Source: Ceraceosorus guamensis
Lineage: Eukaryota; Basidiomycota; Exobasidiomycetes; Ceraceosorales; Ceraceosoraceae
DNA length: 64,000 nucleotides
Reading direction: 5' to 3'
NCBI RefSeq assembly: GCF_003144195.1
Contig: NW_020290059.1
Location: forward strand, 1-64,000
This document shows, piece after piece, positions 1 through 11,530 of this stretch. A model generated the notes under the pieces. The model saw only the letters and a program-made list of their open reading frames with translations. It searched no databases and had not been told where the DNA came from. Made by a program: the position numbers and the translations under genes. Position 1 is the first letter of the stretch. Each line of letters starts with the position of its first letter.

Positions 1-797
1 CCCCCCCCCCCCCCCCCCCCACCTTTCAAAAAGGTGCATCCCACCCTTTTCCACATCGCTCGTCCAACAAAAAGGGCGCAGTCATTCGACCCCCCCCTTC
101 TCGCGACTTGCGAAGTGTTCCACATTCCTGTGCAGTCAAGCGTGTCGAAATTTGGGGGAAAACCGAGTGGGGGGGCAAAACGCAGCATCGATGCTGCGTG
201 CCTTTTTCCCAACCAAATCTCGATCGAGCGACAAGCACGATGAGCGTGGCATACCCTCGCGACCAAGCAGGATGTCAGACACGTGTCAAACCGAATTCCA
301 TATCATATCGCACATCCCCCAAATCCTCGCACTGGCCTTCGGCGCACTCAGTCGTCCGTAATCACACCGCATGGCCTGCAAAAGCCATGCCCAGAGAACT
401 CGTTCGGAGAAGAGACTTGAATACCTTTTCACATGTTGGAGAATAGGTTCGTGATGAGGGAAGTGTTGAGCAGGGCCAGGTACAGTAGAGAAGCGAGAGC
501 GACGCTGATGGATGGTGCGAGGGCAGGTGGAGGAAGCTGTTGGTCTGTGCCAGATGGCGAAGAGGGAGCGAAAGAGGAGAGATCTGGCGGTAAAGCGCCT
601 GGCATGCAGACGGCTTCGCAGTCCGACTGGATCTTGGAGTCGTCCAAGCCACATTCCAGGCGAGGCCCATCCGCACATCCCACACCCAATGTACCGACCG
701 ACGCCTCCTTTTCCGCCTCTGCCTTCTTTGCTGACTCTTGGTCCTGATCTAGGTGTCGAATCTCATCCTTGACCAAGCCGCTTGAAGACGAATCGGT
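1..797. other. Gene-free left edge, tropomyosin 3' flank
   Basis: The window opens with a run of 20 C, which may be a scaffold end or a simple tract. I find no recognisable gene up to the tropomyosin stop codon. A minus-strand open frame at 429-776 (115 codons) contains four cysteines and a hydrophobic C-terminus, but it starts only 22 nt past the tropomyosin stop, lacks a signal peptide and matches nothing I know. It most likely lies in the tropomyosin 3' UTR. Confidence 0.5.
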
Positions 798-1878
798 TCA
801 AAGGCTTTCCATCTGAGCCACAACCTCGTCCAATTCCGCCTTGGTGTGCTTGTGCTTCTGTTCCGCCTCTTCGAACTTTTGCTCCCACCCGTCGCGCTCC
901 CTCTCGAGGCTGGCCACCTGTCTCTCAAAGTGCTCAGCTTTCACGTCGGTCTGACGCAACCTGGGAAGGATGAGTGGGACAAGGTTGAAGAAATATGCAC
1001 GACGAGTGTCAGCGTGCGTTGGACCTTGCAGTGAGAGAAGCTACGCGTTTAGGGGCACTGTCCAGGGGGGAGAATGGCCGGGCCGACGTTGTTTGCTGGC
1101 ACTGCGCGAACAGTCGTCTCCTTCCCACCATCCTCCTTGGTGCAGAAGGTGAGAAGCCAACCTGCTACCCTGCACCGCATCAGGTTTCAAGACCAAGCCT
1201 GTCGAAAGCCTTTGATGAAAGGCGTGCCGAAAGCGGCGCCCCTCCACCACCCTACGCTCCCGCTACGCGCTCAGACGACCACAACGACCTTGGAAGCCAA
1301 GTAGCTGCCTAGATGCACGCCATCTCGCATGGAACAACATCCACTCACTTCTCGGTGGTCTCGCGCAAATTCTTTTCGGCATTGTCGAGTTCCTCTTCAA
1401 GAAGAGAAATCTTTCTAGAAAGATCATCGGCGGCAGTCCTAGAAGATTCGTGATCATTGTGACTAGCTTTAGCTTCGTGCAACTTGGCCTCCGTCTTGTC
1501 CAGATCTCCTTCGAGGAGACTGTTCTTGTGAGAGAGGGAAGCGATCTCTTGATCCTTTGTGAGAATCTCCTGCTCTAGGTCCTTCACGCGCTTCTCGGCT
1601 GCTTCAGCTCGATCAATAGCTTGATCAGCCTCGGCTCGAAGGGAGTTGAGTTTCTGAAGGACAAGATGAGCGGGTGCCATCAGCGATGAGGTGGATGGCG
1701 CTGGGTACCCGGACGCTCTCCAAAATCGCTCACCTCCTTGATGCGGTCCTGGATGAGTGCAGAGCGTGCATGTTGGAAGGGTGGCGATCGTTAGCTACCC
1801 ACCCTCCGGCGCATTTGGCCACGCTTCGAAGGACGTGCTCAAGTCTCGAGCTACGAAGCCGGCGTCAATACGCACCAT
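798..1878 (-). CDS. TPM1: Tropomyosin, four exons including a one-codon first exon
   Basis: Model: complement of 798-960, 1349-1653, 1734-1748 and 1876-1878, which sums to 161 residues, the usual fungal tropomyosin length. The protein is one continuous heptad coiled coil beginning MDRIKEKLNSLRAEAD and running to QMESL. Tropomyosin polymerises along actin cables and the cytokinetic ring and controls myosin and formin access. Exon 1 is only the ATG, followed at once by a GTGCGT donor. Exon 2 is 15 nt and encodes DRIKE. Both junctions are needed to recover the conserved N-terminus, and all four exons keep frame. Intron 3 is unusually long for this window at 388 nt. The family assignment is firm; the micro-exon junctions are inferred from sequence only. 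Confidence 0.93.
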
Positions 1879-2791
1879 GATGGTCTATCGACTTGGAAAG
1901 TGACCAATGAAATAGAAGATACCCGTTGGATGCAAAAGACTCCAGTACCAGTCTGAATGCAGTACTTGCTCACTCGTGATAGAGAGAAGCGGCAGTCAAG
2001 AGTCAAGCGCAAGTCTGTGAGTGTTGGAGGATGGTGGAGGAGCAGTGGAGAGTGCCAAGCTGGACAACGCGGCAAACACCTCAGCTGAATTGCAGCCAAG
2101 CATCAATGTGAGTCTTGCAGGCTATAGACTTTAACAGCTCACCTCGTGACGGCCTCTGACTGACTACTCACGACTGCATCATGCCAGAGCGCCCCATCGC
2201 GCGCCAACGCCAACGCGCGCGCGCTGAGCCGCCTCGCACCACCCCGCTCATCATCAGCAACAAACGAGCATAAGATGGCCGTGCGCAACTCGCGCCTGTG
2301 ATGCGGCGGCGCGCAGCACGTCGACGACGTTGTCGACATCGACCGCCTCGGGCATGCGCGCGCCCAGCACGCCCTTCATCACTGGCCCCCGCCGCCGCGC
2401 CGCGCCGCTCTCATCCGTGATCGTTGCGCTGGCGCGCGCCCGCCGCCGCGCCTCCGCTGCGTCAATATTTCAATCACGTGTGTCTGCGCGGCTAGGCGCG
2501 CCGCGACGCGTCTGCTGCTGGCCCGCGGCATCTGCTGGTTGATGATCGAGCGAGCAGCTTTGCAACGCGCGGGTATGAATAGAGGAGTGACCTTCGCGCC
2601 TGATCGCCTTGCGATTGATACACGATCGGTGCGTGACGAATGCATAGCTGGACAGTGTGTATGCTGATGATGTCTTCCATACTGTAACGGGGGCACTCTT
2701 CAGTAGACCTACCATCACTTCACCTTCTTGCCACTACTCTTTCCTGCATTCATTAGCGAGCCCTGACAAAAGTTCTCATCTGCCGCAGACA
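1879..2791. other. Divergent intergenic region with a GC-rich core
   Basis: This stretch separates the divergently transcribed tropomyosin and CENP-N-like genes and should hold both promoters. Positions about 2170-2540 are strongly CpG-rich. On the minus strand one frame is open from about 2468 to a stop at 2254-2256 and reads like an alanine/arginine-rich peptide ending in an alpha-helical segment. It has no convincing start or splice partner, so I do not call it a gene. Confidence 0.4.
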
Positions 2792-4553
2792 ATGGCCATC
2801 ACCACTGACCTGCTAGGGGCCAGCACTATACCCGGCAGCTCCGCCACCGGTCAAAAATCCATTCACACCCTTCAAAGCATCCCCTCCTCCACGCTACTAG
2901 CGCCCACACCAGCATTACGCCGACTGCTGACCATTCTGCCCAAAGCCTCCATCTGCTCTCTCGTTTCGCGCTGGTTATCATCTCTATCATCTTCCGGTCG
3001 ATCAACCGATCGAGACATCACACCTCCCTCTTTCAGTCGTCGCAATGCAGGCGCTTCGACTGGGACCTCCACGTCAACCTACTTGGACCTGCACGAGTCT
3101 AGAAGGGCCAGGAATGTCGAGGAACTCAGAGCTTTGTGGAAGGGACCCATGTTGGATGGCAGAGTGCCCAAGAGCAGAGCGGTGGATAGGATTATGGAGA
3201 CTGATTGGCCAGAGGGAATCAGCTACGCTATGGTCTCGATGATTTCTGCTGAAGCGCTTCAAGTCAGTCCCACTAGTCGCACCTGGACAGCTGCAAGAGC
3301 TTTCTTTGACGACGGAGATGCGAGTGAGTGCAAGGCGTGGAGAGCAAGCCCAATATACAAAAGAGAGGCAGTCCGCCGATAGCGTTCGCTGACCGTGACG
3401 CAAGTTCCTCGCCCTCTCAGCACCTTCAGCATTGCGTGGCATCTCACCTCAAGCGATGCAGGCGCGTCTGACCTCGGAGCTGCGCAATTACTTTACACAC
3501 CACCTCTATCTTCTACAAACACCCGTCACCTCAATCACCTCGTCCTTCATCCACCTACACCTCACCCTCCCACCACACGCTCCAGACATATGCGGAGGTA
3601 CGCACATCCTGTACGTGCCTGGAACGCGCTGGGTGCTTCTGAGCGGATCGCTGGGCCGTGCAGGCGGCGGAAATTCCCGCAGCATCCTGCATGCCGCCTT
3701 GGCTCAAGCTCTAGGGGCTCTAGAAGTAAGGGGTCCCAAAAGTGCCGTCGCTGGTCGGTCGAGCACGAAAGGTGGCAGAGATGAAGAGGATTCAGAAGGA
3801 AAGGTAGACAAGACGTTACCCGAACTCAAAGGAAAGGATCCCAGAGCGCTCTTGGATGTGCTTCTAGCTGGTGAGGCTGAGGCTGCTGGAGTTCCTGCAA
3901 CCAAAAGCGATGCTGGATTTGGGAATGCAAGTGCGAGACCCGGAGCTGAGGGAGGCGCAGGAAGAGCTATGAGACACGGGCACGCCGAAGATGAACCGCT
4001 TCTAGGGGCCAATAAGCGCAAACGTCTGCTGGACGCTTCATCAGCCGACGCGCAACTTCAAGAGTCGAGTGCAGCCGACTTCGATGCTACCGGTACGGCG
4101 GAGCATCCAGCAGTACGCGCCGCTCGCCTCTCACTGCAGCGCAAAGTGGAGACCCATCGACAAAAGGAGATCAGAGAATTGTTTGGCGAAAGGATGGGAA
4201 AGGGAAACAAGGATATACCTAGCATCGAAAGGATAGACTACGAGCTGCATTTACCTACGCCCGCGGAGGGTCCTTATCGGCCCGTCTCGCTCGCCGGACC
4301 TGGTGCAGAGCCCATACGACTCAGGATACAGGGCACTCACATTCTCGCGGGGATGAGAGCATTGGTACAGAGCGGCGCGGACGACAAGAGCGCCAACGCA
4401 AAAGATGGAAAGAGGTCGGAAGAAGAGGCCGGAGCGGCGCGACGTGATCGCAAAGGATTGCCCACTTGGTTGACGGATGTCAGAGGTACTCGTGTTGTCG
4501 TCAGACCCGTCAAGAAAGCTGCGGAAGGGGACGAATCTTTGGAAGCACGATGA
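2792..4553 (+). CDS. CHL4: CENP-N/Chl4/Mis15-type kinetochore protein
   Basis: Model: join 2792-3323 and 3421-4553, 554 residues. The N-terminal part holds a helical region followed by VPKSRAVDRIMETDWPEG, which resembles the CENP-N family pattern in which a basic R-I-L helix precedes WPxGL. The segment ILYVPGTRWVLLSG and the C-terminal block IRLRIQGTHILAGMRAL followed by LPTWLTDVRG match the order seen in yeast Chl4 (a KFNGNDIFGGL-like strand-helix, then PGWL). The family binds CENP-A nucleosomes with its partner CENP-L/Iml3 in the inner kinetochore. A long acidic, low-complexity insert occupies roughly residues 250-400. The frame is open upstream to 2657, but 2792 is the first ATG that gives a normal N-terminus. 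Identification is from remembered family patterns, not an alignment. Confidence 0.82.
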
Positions 4554-4645
4554 GCGCATCGCTCTCCGCATCGCTTCATGCCACGACTTGACGAGCCCTC
4601 ATCGGTCTTCTTCGTCCGTCGAAAAGAAAAAAGGCGAAAGATGCT

Positions 4646-7466
4646 TCAGGCCGCCCATTCTGCAGCATCGATCCCGATCCTGACCGGCGCTTCCCCGTAA
4701 CGAGTCGATACGCCCTGAATGTTGGCAGCATGCGCCACTCCGAACAGTGTTGCTCGCACTTGCTCGCCCTTTTGATCCGCGCGAGAGTCGGAACGGATCT
4801 TGCTTGCCTGCAAATAGGCCTCAACGTTGGGAAGAGGATCGACTTCCCATGCTTCGTCGCCGTGCACGCGACCCAGGGAAGTGAGCCAGTACGCTACGCC
4901 CGCTAGAGATACTTGTACGTGCGAACCTTTGCTGCTACCGCTCAGCTCGTGGCGAATCAAGGAAGCTAGAATGCCAAAGGCCTTTTTTGAGCGGGCCGGA
5001 CGTGGCGGGGGTATGCGAAGAGCGGATCATTGAGACCAGGATCAACATAACGATTGAGAGGTTCTCTTTGAGCTGGAGAGTGACTGCGGATGTGCTCAGC
5101 TGCGCCACGCACTGATCACTTACCAACATGTACGCCGCTGCGTGGTCCAAAGCTTGGCAAGGCAAGGCTCTGGGCTCGATAGCTCCGGAATCCACATCCG
5201 CATTCACATCCCCTTGTGCCTCGCGTTGGTTGCTTTTGCGATAGCGCGCGTAGGATAGGGCTTCCTCATGATTGATGCCGCACGCAGTCTGCGTCAACGA
5301 GTCGAACTGTCGAGTTGGGCCCGACGATAAATATGGACGCCCGAACGGATGTGCGGTTGGGGGGAGGGGTTTGGAACAGGTTGACAAGATGGGGGCGAAC
5401 AAGTCAGCTTCTCCGTGCCCACGACCACGAAATCATGTCCGGAATGGACGAATGGATCGCCAGGTGGATAGATGGTCAGCATGCCTTTTGCTGGGAAGAT
5501 GCACTCACCCCGCGAACATTTGACCAGGGACCTGTGAAACCGTATGCGGATAGGGATGCGTAGACGATACCTGGACGAAGCTGCTGCGCTTCTGATGGCG
5601 AAAAGCCTTTGGAGGCAATTGAGCCCGCTGGAAAGCGCGTGGGCCCCAGTACGGGCAATCAACGAAGGTCGCACTCGCGCGCGCCACGGACCAAGAGAAT
5701 GCAGCCCTACCTACACTCACGTCTATAAGCTTGCAAGACGACATCTGTGCCCTGTATCAACTGCTTGAACTTTTCTCGGTCTTGTGCCTCGTTCAAGTCG
5801 AGCGTGGCGCATCGCTTGCCTCTAGCAGTATCCAGTTCTGCCAAAGGAAGATTTGGCAAGTTTTGGCTGGATATCTGCAAGACTTGCGAGCCGTGCAGCG
5901 CTAGGGTGCGCGCTGCTATAGGGCCTGCTAGCACTCTGGACAAGTCTAGCACGCGCAGTGCCCGTAGGTGAGGGGTGGGGCCTAGTAGAGGACCATTGAC
6001 ACTGGGATGCGTAGAGGTTGGAAGGACCGCTTGTGCAGCTGCGTGCCGCTTAGGGTCCGATGTTTTTGGCACTCGCACGTCGTCAGCTTGGGAAGAGATG
6101 GCAGTGATGCGAAACGGAACGCCTTCATCTTTTTGCACCCATTCGCGTATCGCCCCTCCGACCTCGCAGCTATCCCAATCTTTTTGCCTTCGAAACATTG
6201 TAGCGCACATTCTCTCTTCTCTCGCTCTCCTCTCGAACGCTTGACCTTCCCATCGCAAGAGGGCTTCTTGCACCTCTTCTCGCGTGACTCGGGACGCTTG
6301 TTCCTTTTCGACGTTCGATGGCACCATGTCAGCGGGCTTTGACACGGGCATCAGTCCTAGAATCTCCAGCAAGCCGCTCTTGTGATGAGGGAAATTGGTG
6401 TGCAGTCGGACGTGAGGTGAAGCGGTGGAGGAGCTCTTGTTGCACGTAGGTTTGGTACGATAGATGCCTGCTAGAACGTCCCACTCTTTTGCTGCTTCGG
6501 GGCAAATGTTGACGAGTCTTTGCGCTTCGGGGCTCGACAATAGCAGAGAGTCTGCAACTGTGTCTGTCCATCCTGGAGCAACTCCTGTGCACTCCGAACA
6601 TTCATTCATTCATTCGAGTCGGGGCGGGGCGTTTGCGGGGGGGGGCGCTTTTCAAATCAGTCTGTTGCCCTGCCCTCATTGATAGGCACACGCCCCCCAG
6701 CGATGCGGCAGCTGACTATAGCTGCCACGCCTGGCGAAACTCACGGATATGTTTCTCGGAATTGAACTCGAAGGAGGCGTGTAACGAATCGACCGTGATC
6801 GGTGCGAACGAGGCATGGTCCAGATTCAGCCGTTCGGCGGCATCTCGAGATGCATCGCTGCTGCTGCTGCTCTTCTTCTCTCGAAGATGATGCAAGAGCT
6901 GGGCAGCGAGGGCCACAACCGCTATGCAAGCCTGAATCGCATACGAATCCACGGATGCGAAGATTGCAAATCAGATCCATGTCAAACGCGTGATGTATGC
7001 AAACCCCAATCCGTACATCGCAATGTTGACGCTCGAGTCAGGATAAGGGGGGTGGGGATGAGGATGCGTTCAAACTCACTTGGGCTGCTACTCCAATACG
7101 ATAAGAGCTGGGCAGGGGATGGAGAGGACCAGTAAAGTGTATGCTCGTCTGCTCCAGCACCGATAGCGGCAGATCAGCACCTTTCCACAATGATCGCGCT
7201 ACTTGCTTTGCGTCTGGATTCGAGGCGGAGTCCGACGCTTGTGGGCCTGAGCGCGACATTTTTCCACGCGTCTCACTTTTCGAGCGAGCAGAGATGGCGG
7301 AGTAAAAGGAGGGTGAAGATCGAAAGGATTCGTGATTTCGGTTCTGCCTTGTTCGGTCACTGGTCGTGGTTGTTAGGATTCTCGACATGGCTGGTCGAGA
7401 GTCGTGAGCGCGAATCGGATGAACCGGATTTAGTGCGCTTGCCGCTGCACGAGCAGCACAGGGCAT
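4646..7466 (-). CDS. CaiB/BaiF family (class III) CoA-transferase
   Basis: Model: complement of 4646-4981, 5124-5306, 5509-5627, 5721-6584, 6745-6931 and 7080-7466, giving 691 residues. The C-terminal half is a typical class III CoA-transferase: RVLDLSRVLAGPIAARTLA (Rossmann start), LDLNEAQDREKFKQL, then AYRPGSIASKGFSP, IVYASLSAYGFTGPW and GFDSLTQTACGIN. The Asp of GFDS lies where the family's acyl-anhydride Asp is expected. The N-terminal half resembles a decayed CaiB-like domain, as in long fungal members. Substrate is unknown; the family moves CoA between carboxylic acids or racemises 2-methylacyl-CoA. Three in-frame starts exist (7466, 7388, 7259). The extra N-terminus is Arg/Ser-rich with few acidic residues, so a mitochondrial presequence is possible. 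The acceptor of the last intron (at 4981) follows an A-rich stretch and is the weakest junction. Confidence 0.85.
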
Positions 7467-7806
7467 CCCATTCGCGCGCTAAATTGTGATTGCAGCAAGA
7501 TTCTCCCTGCCGTCGACTCTAATTCTGGCATTTCGTTGAATACTTTGCGACGCTCACCACACAGCATAGCTGAGCGTACACCCACTTCGCATTCATGTCA
7601 AACGAACAGCAAAGGCACGAAGAGCTGCGCAATTTGGGTGCGGTATTGCGCTGCTAAGATTTACGAAGAGGACATGCAGATTGCTAGCGCTCATGATTGG
7701 GGCATACATGGCGAAAGCGACACCGCGCCAGACGACATGACGCACGAAGCGCTCGAAAGCGAGCTGAATGTGGGATAGCGCAAGAGGAACGCTCCGCCCC
7801 AATGGG
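7467..7806. other. Intergenic, nothing recognised
   Basis: This is the gap between the start of the CoA-transferase and the stop of the CCDC174-like gene, both on the minus strand. It should carry the CoA-transferase promoter. I see no repeat, RNA or coding signal. Confidence 0.5.
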
Positions 7807-9163
7807 CTAATCGCTCAGCGTCTTCTTCCTCTTCGCTTCCAACTCCTTCCTCTTCTGCTCCACTTCTCTCCTCCTCTTTTCTCTTCTCAGCTCATCCTGA
7901 TCCACACCTCGGCCCACACCTCCCTTCTCATCCAGCTGCACCTCTTCCCCATCTTCGCTCTTTCGTCTACTTTCCGTCTTCTTTCGCTCCTCTTGCAACT
8001 CCCTCATCTGCCTCTGACGCGCATCTTCGTCCTTGTCGAACGCGTAAAATGCGGCCCCCCTGTTCCTCACTTCGTGTGAAGCGTCGAAATGTCTCTGATT
8101 GCGGCTAGATGTCACCGGAAGAGTTCGAGGGTCTCTTTGATAGACTGGAAAGTCTGTCTGAGGAGCGTAGATCGCGCTGCGCAAGCGGGCAAAAGGTTTG
8201 TCGAGCGTCAGCTCTGAATTGCTCGTGAGACGAGGAGGAAAGGCGAGACTGACTCATCGTAGCTTTGACCATCATCACCATTGTTGCCCTCTTGAGTCTT
8301 TCTTTCTTGCTCCCTCAACCAGTCCCTCGGAACTTGACTGCGCCTCATCATTCGAGACCTTCCAAGTTCGTCCGTATACTCGATCAGTGGATCCTCTCCT
8401 CCCACGCTCGCGAGATTCTCATCCCGTTTACCCTCCGCTTCTTCATCCTCATCCTCATCCTCCCTCCCCTCATCTTCATCGCGCATCCGCTTCAGATCCC
8501 AATCCACCACCCCACCTCTAAACTCCTCTTCATCTACTCCTCCTTCTTTTCCCTTGCGAAGCAACTCGTAAGCTTTTGCTTTGCGTTCGAGCGAAAGACG
8601 AGCAGCTTCCAATTGTGCCGATGGCGTGTTGCTCCACGAAGAAGTGGTGCGATTGCCGGACGATTTGTTGTGAGAACGATCTAGGGTTGAACGGGAAGGG
8701 AGAAGATGAGAGGGAAGAATGTTGGAGGACTGTAGAAGGGTCGGCAAGGTTCGACCCGGTTAGGGAAGGAAGAGACAGGCCGAGCGAGTCACGAGTTGAG
8801 CGTGCGTCAGAGGGTTGAGGATCAACGCATGTATGCGCGCACTGAACGATTCGATGCATCGCTTGTAGACCTACACACCTTTTCTCTCGTCTCCCTTTCC
8901 CTCCTTCCTTGTCTCTCAGCGAGATCAGCCTTCAGGTTCAAGAAGGAAGAAGCTGATGGTTGTCCCTTTTCCGCTCCATCAATGCGCCTGCATGAGCTCG
9001 ATGCTGGCTTGTGGTCCACTTTCTGAAGAGCTTCAAGCGTGAATCTTGAGGAAGCAGCTGACGAAGCGGGAGATGTCGCGTTTGGAGTGCTTGCAGAGTG
9101 GGCCGAGGCAGGATTCAATTTGATCTTCTTGCGCTGAGGACCTAGTCTGGTCGGAAGGTCCAT
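7807..9163 (-). CDS. CCDC174: CCDC174-like nuclear coiled-coil protein
   Basis: Model: complement of 7807-8213, 8279-8729 and 8879-9163, 380 residues. The diagnostic blocks are DPLIEYTDELGRSRMMRRSQ in the middle and GAAFYAFDKDEDARQRQM followed by ELQEERKKTESRR near the C-terminus, matching the conserved CCDC174 region (GxGFYAFSxDEExRxxQM). The tail is a charged coiled coil. Human CCDC174 is nuclear and has been linked to the exon-junction/splicing machinery; the fungal role is unproven. The N-terminus has a basic KKIKL patch suited to nuclear import. The second donor was chosen as GTGATG (intron 8214-8278) because it restores phase; an alternative GTCTCG donor would leave only a ~38-nt intron. 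Confidence 0.78.
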
Positions 9164-9891
9164 GTTGAAATATTCGCGCTCGTCTAGCCGTGCGAAATGT
9201 CAACGTGCCGTGTGCTTGTCTTGGACGCTTAGCATTGCAAGTCTTTGAGTCGAGGGAGAAGCATGTCGTGGACGAGACCAACATTGACGGCGATTCGAGA
9301 CGTTGAGCAGCTTTTGGCCTCGGGCCTCACAAAGACCAAGATCGATGTCCCATGCTGCTGGATGTGGAGTCACGAGTCACGAGTTTGAGTCGTGATTTCT
9401 GTTGCACGTGAATTTGCTGATCACGTGACCGTGTTGAAACGCAGCAATCATCAGAATTTGAATCATGCATGTGCGCACACATGTATATGCCGCCTATACA
9501 CAACAGCAGCTCCTCCACACACACCGAAAAATCATGTCATCAGAAGTCGCGACAAGAGGGAGCAGAGAGAAAGAGAGAGAGAGACATAGATGGGCTTTGT
9601 GATCAAGGTCTGCAAGTGGTGCTCGCTTCGACCACCATTTTTGCCCACAGCCGAAAGCACGATCAACAATCTCGTCTGGCCTCGCACATACACTCGCACC
9701 TCGCGAGACTTTGTTCGATCGAAAGCGCGTCGAGAGGGACGTGCTTCATTTGGCGGGTCAAGTGGTGAGACACAAAACACTTCAAACAGCTCCGCCTAAG
9801 CTTTGCCTTTGGAACGTTTCAGGTAGAGCCAAGCGCTAGTCGTGGCCGCCTCTATTCGACACAGACGCTCACAAATAGTTGCGCATTCAGC
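9164..9891. promoter_or_regulatory. Bidirectional promoter region, CCDC174-like / CDC123
   Basis: The two flanking genes diverge from this 728-nt stretch, so both promoters must lie here. It contains a cluster of the dispersed GAGTCACGAGT motif at about 9367-9397, a palindromic-looking CACGTGAATTTGCTGATCAC segment near 9405-9427, and a GA-rich tract at about 9550-9586. No TATA box stands out. Confidence 0.45.
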
Positions 9892-11530
9892 ATGACCACC
9901 TCTTCCACGCCAACGGCTTCCCGCCCTTCCGCCCTTCCGGCCCTAACCTCTCCATCCCAAGCGCTTCAGAGCACCCTCTTCTCCACCTGGTATCCCAACT
10001 TTCGAAAGATCTCTCCCAAAGCTACCATCATAGATTTGCAAGAGGTGCAACCAGAATTTTTGAAATGGTTAGAAGAGGATGGCATCGTCTTGCCTGAGGG
10101 CTCTGACTTGCCCATAGGAAGAGAAGGGGAGCAGCAGACGACGCGGAGACCAACAGATGCGCAGGACGAGGACGATGCGGAAGATGTGAGACCGGCTAAA
10201 TTTGATAGGCTGGATGCCAGGATCAGAGACGTCATCAAGAGCTACGATGGCGCCGTCTTTCCTAAGCTCAACTGGAGCGCACCTTTGGTGAGCAATACAT
10301 TGCTCGATCGCGCTCCTGTAGCATGACTGAACACACTTGACCTCGCTCTGCGTACAGGATGCTGCCTGGATCGTAGCTGGCTCGACCCTGCGATGTACGA
10401 CGCCTGCCGATGTCTACTTGCTGCTCAAGTCGTCCGACTTTGTCGCCAACGACACGGAGCAAGCCAAGCTTCTTTACGATGCTCAGTCGACTGCTGGGAA
10501 AAGTGCAGTGGCCATCTCTTCCACCGATTCGCATCGTGAGGACACCTCTGCACCCGCTGCGCAGGACGAGTTGGAGATCGCCACAATGAGCAGCGGTGGT
10601 GCGACTCTTGAGCCCATGAAGAATGTGCCAGCAGGCTTGGTGCTCAAGAAATGGTTCGACATGCCACCTTCGCACGAGTATCGATGTTTCGTTCGAGCGG
10701 CCAACCTGATCGGCATCTCTCAGCGCGACAACGTCTTCTACTCCCACCTGCAAGACGTTTCGACGCAGCAAACCATCCGTGCGCAGCTCGTCGACTTTTA
10801 CGAAACGTACCTCCGACCTAGAACGCCGCCGCCTGGCGCCAAAAAAGGAAGAGATGCGGGATTCAGTGTTCAGGACTTTGTGTTCGATGCGTACTTGACT
10901 AGAAATATGGACCGCGTATTCTTGGTGGACGTGGGGCCTTATTTGCCCAGGACGGACAGTCTGCTGTGGACTTGGGAAGAATTAGAGTCGGAAGCGGCCC
11001 GCATACACGGAGAGCAAGGGCACCGCATTGCTCAAGCGAGCAGATCTCCACCCGCTCAACCGGAGCTGAGACTCATCAGCAGCGAAGGACAGGCTAGTCA
11101 GTCTGCCCCAACGCATGTCAGGAATATGGTTCCCAGAGACGTTCTGCAGCACAGCGACGGCAAGAGCATCGTTGAATTTGCGAGGGAATGGGAGGAGAGT
11201 CTTAGAGGTGCCGTGCTGGAAGGTGAGGGTAAGGGCGCACGCGAGACCAATACATTACAGGCGTCAATGCAGCAGCAAGGCGAAAAGCAATCGGGACCGG
11301 AAGCTCCTCCGCTTGAGGAGGCCGGGGAACGACCAAGTGCAGCGACGGATAGGCAGGTCAGATTCGATGGAGTGGACGCGTCGGACGAAGAGTCCGAGAA
11401 AGCTGAGACGGACAATGAAGAAGATGCGGCCGAGCGCGGCGAGGGCACTTCCATTGGACAGGCTGGATTCTTTGCGGCGGTGAGTGTAGAGGAGGAGGAG
11501 ATTGGCAAAGGTATGAGGATCTGCAACTGA
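9892..11530 (+). CDS. CDC123: CDC123 (D123) eIF2-assembly ATP-grasp protein; frame continues into RQC1
   Basis: Exons 9892-10287 and 10358 onward. Family marks are a starter region STWYPNFRKISPKATIIDL, then VLKKWFDMPPSHEYRCFV and LIGISQRDN (ATP-grasp core), FDAYLTRNMDRVFLVDV, and DSLLWTWEEL, ending near EFAREWEESLRGAV at about residue 420. CDC123 binds eIF2-gamma and drives assembly of the eIF2 complex in the cytosol. The family DxNP metal-binding motif reads DVGP here (10928-10939), a loss of the Asn. No stop codon follows the domain: the frame stays open to 11530 and, if the intron at 11480-11555 is spliced, runs into RQC1. The end given is the stop reached when that intron is retained. Family call is firm; the true 3' end is not. 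Confidence 0.88.

Noticed and set aside
429-776. 115-codon minus-strand frame with four Cys and a hydrophobic tail
   Set aside because: It sits in the tropomyosin 3' UTR position, lacks a signal peptide and has no recognised homologue.
2657-2791. Upstream in-frame extension of the CENP-N-like gene
   Set aside because: The added 45 residues are Ser/His-rich and unlike the family start; the ATG at 2792 gives the normal N-terminus.
11223-11260. A 38-nt intron that would end CDC123 soon after its domain
   Set aside because: The splice sites (GTGAGG...TTACAG) look usable and give a stop shortly after, but 38 nt is shorter than any other intron in the window. It remains an alternative for separating CDC123 from RQC1.
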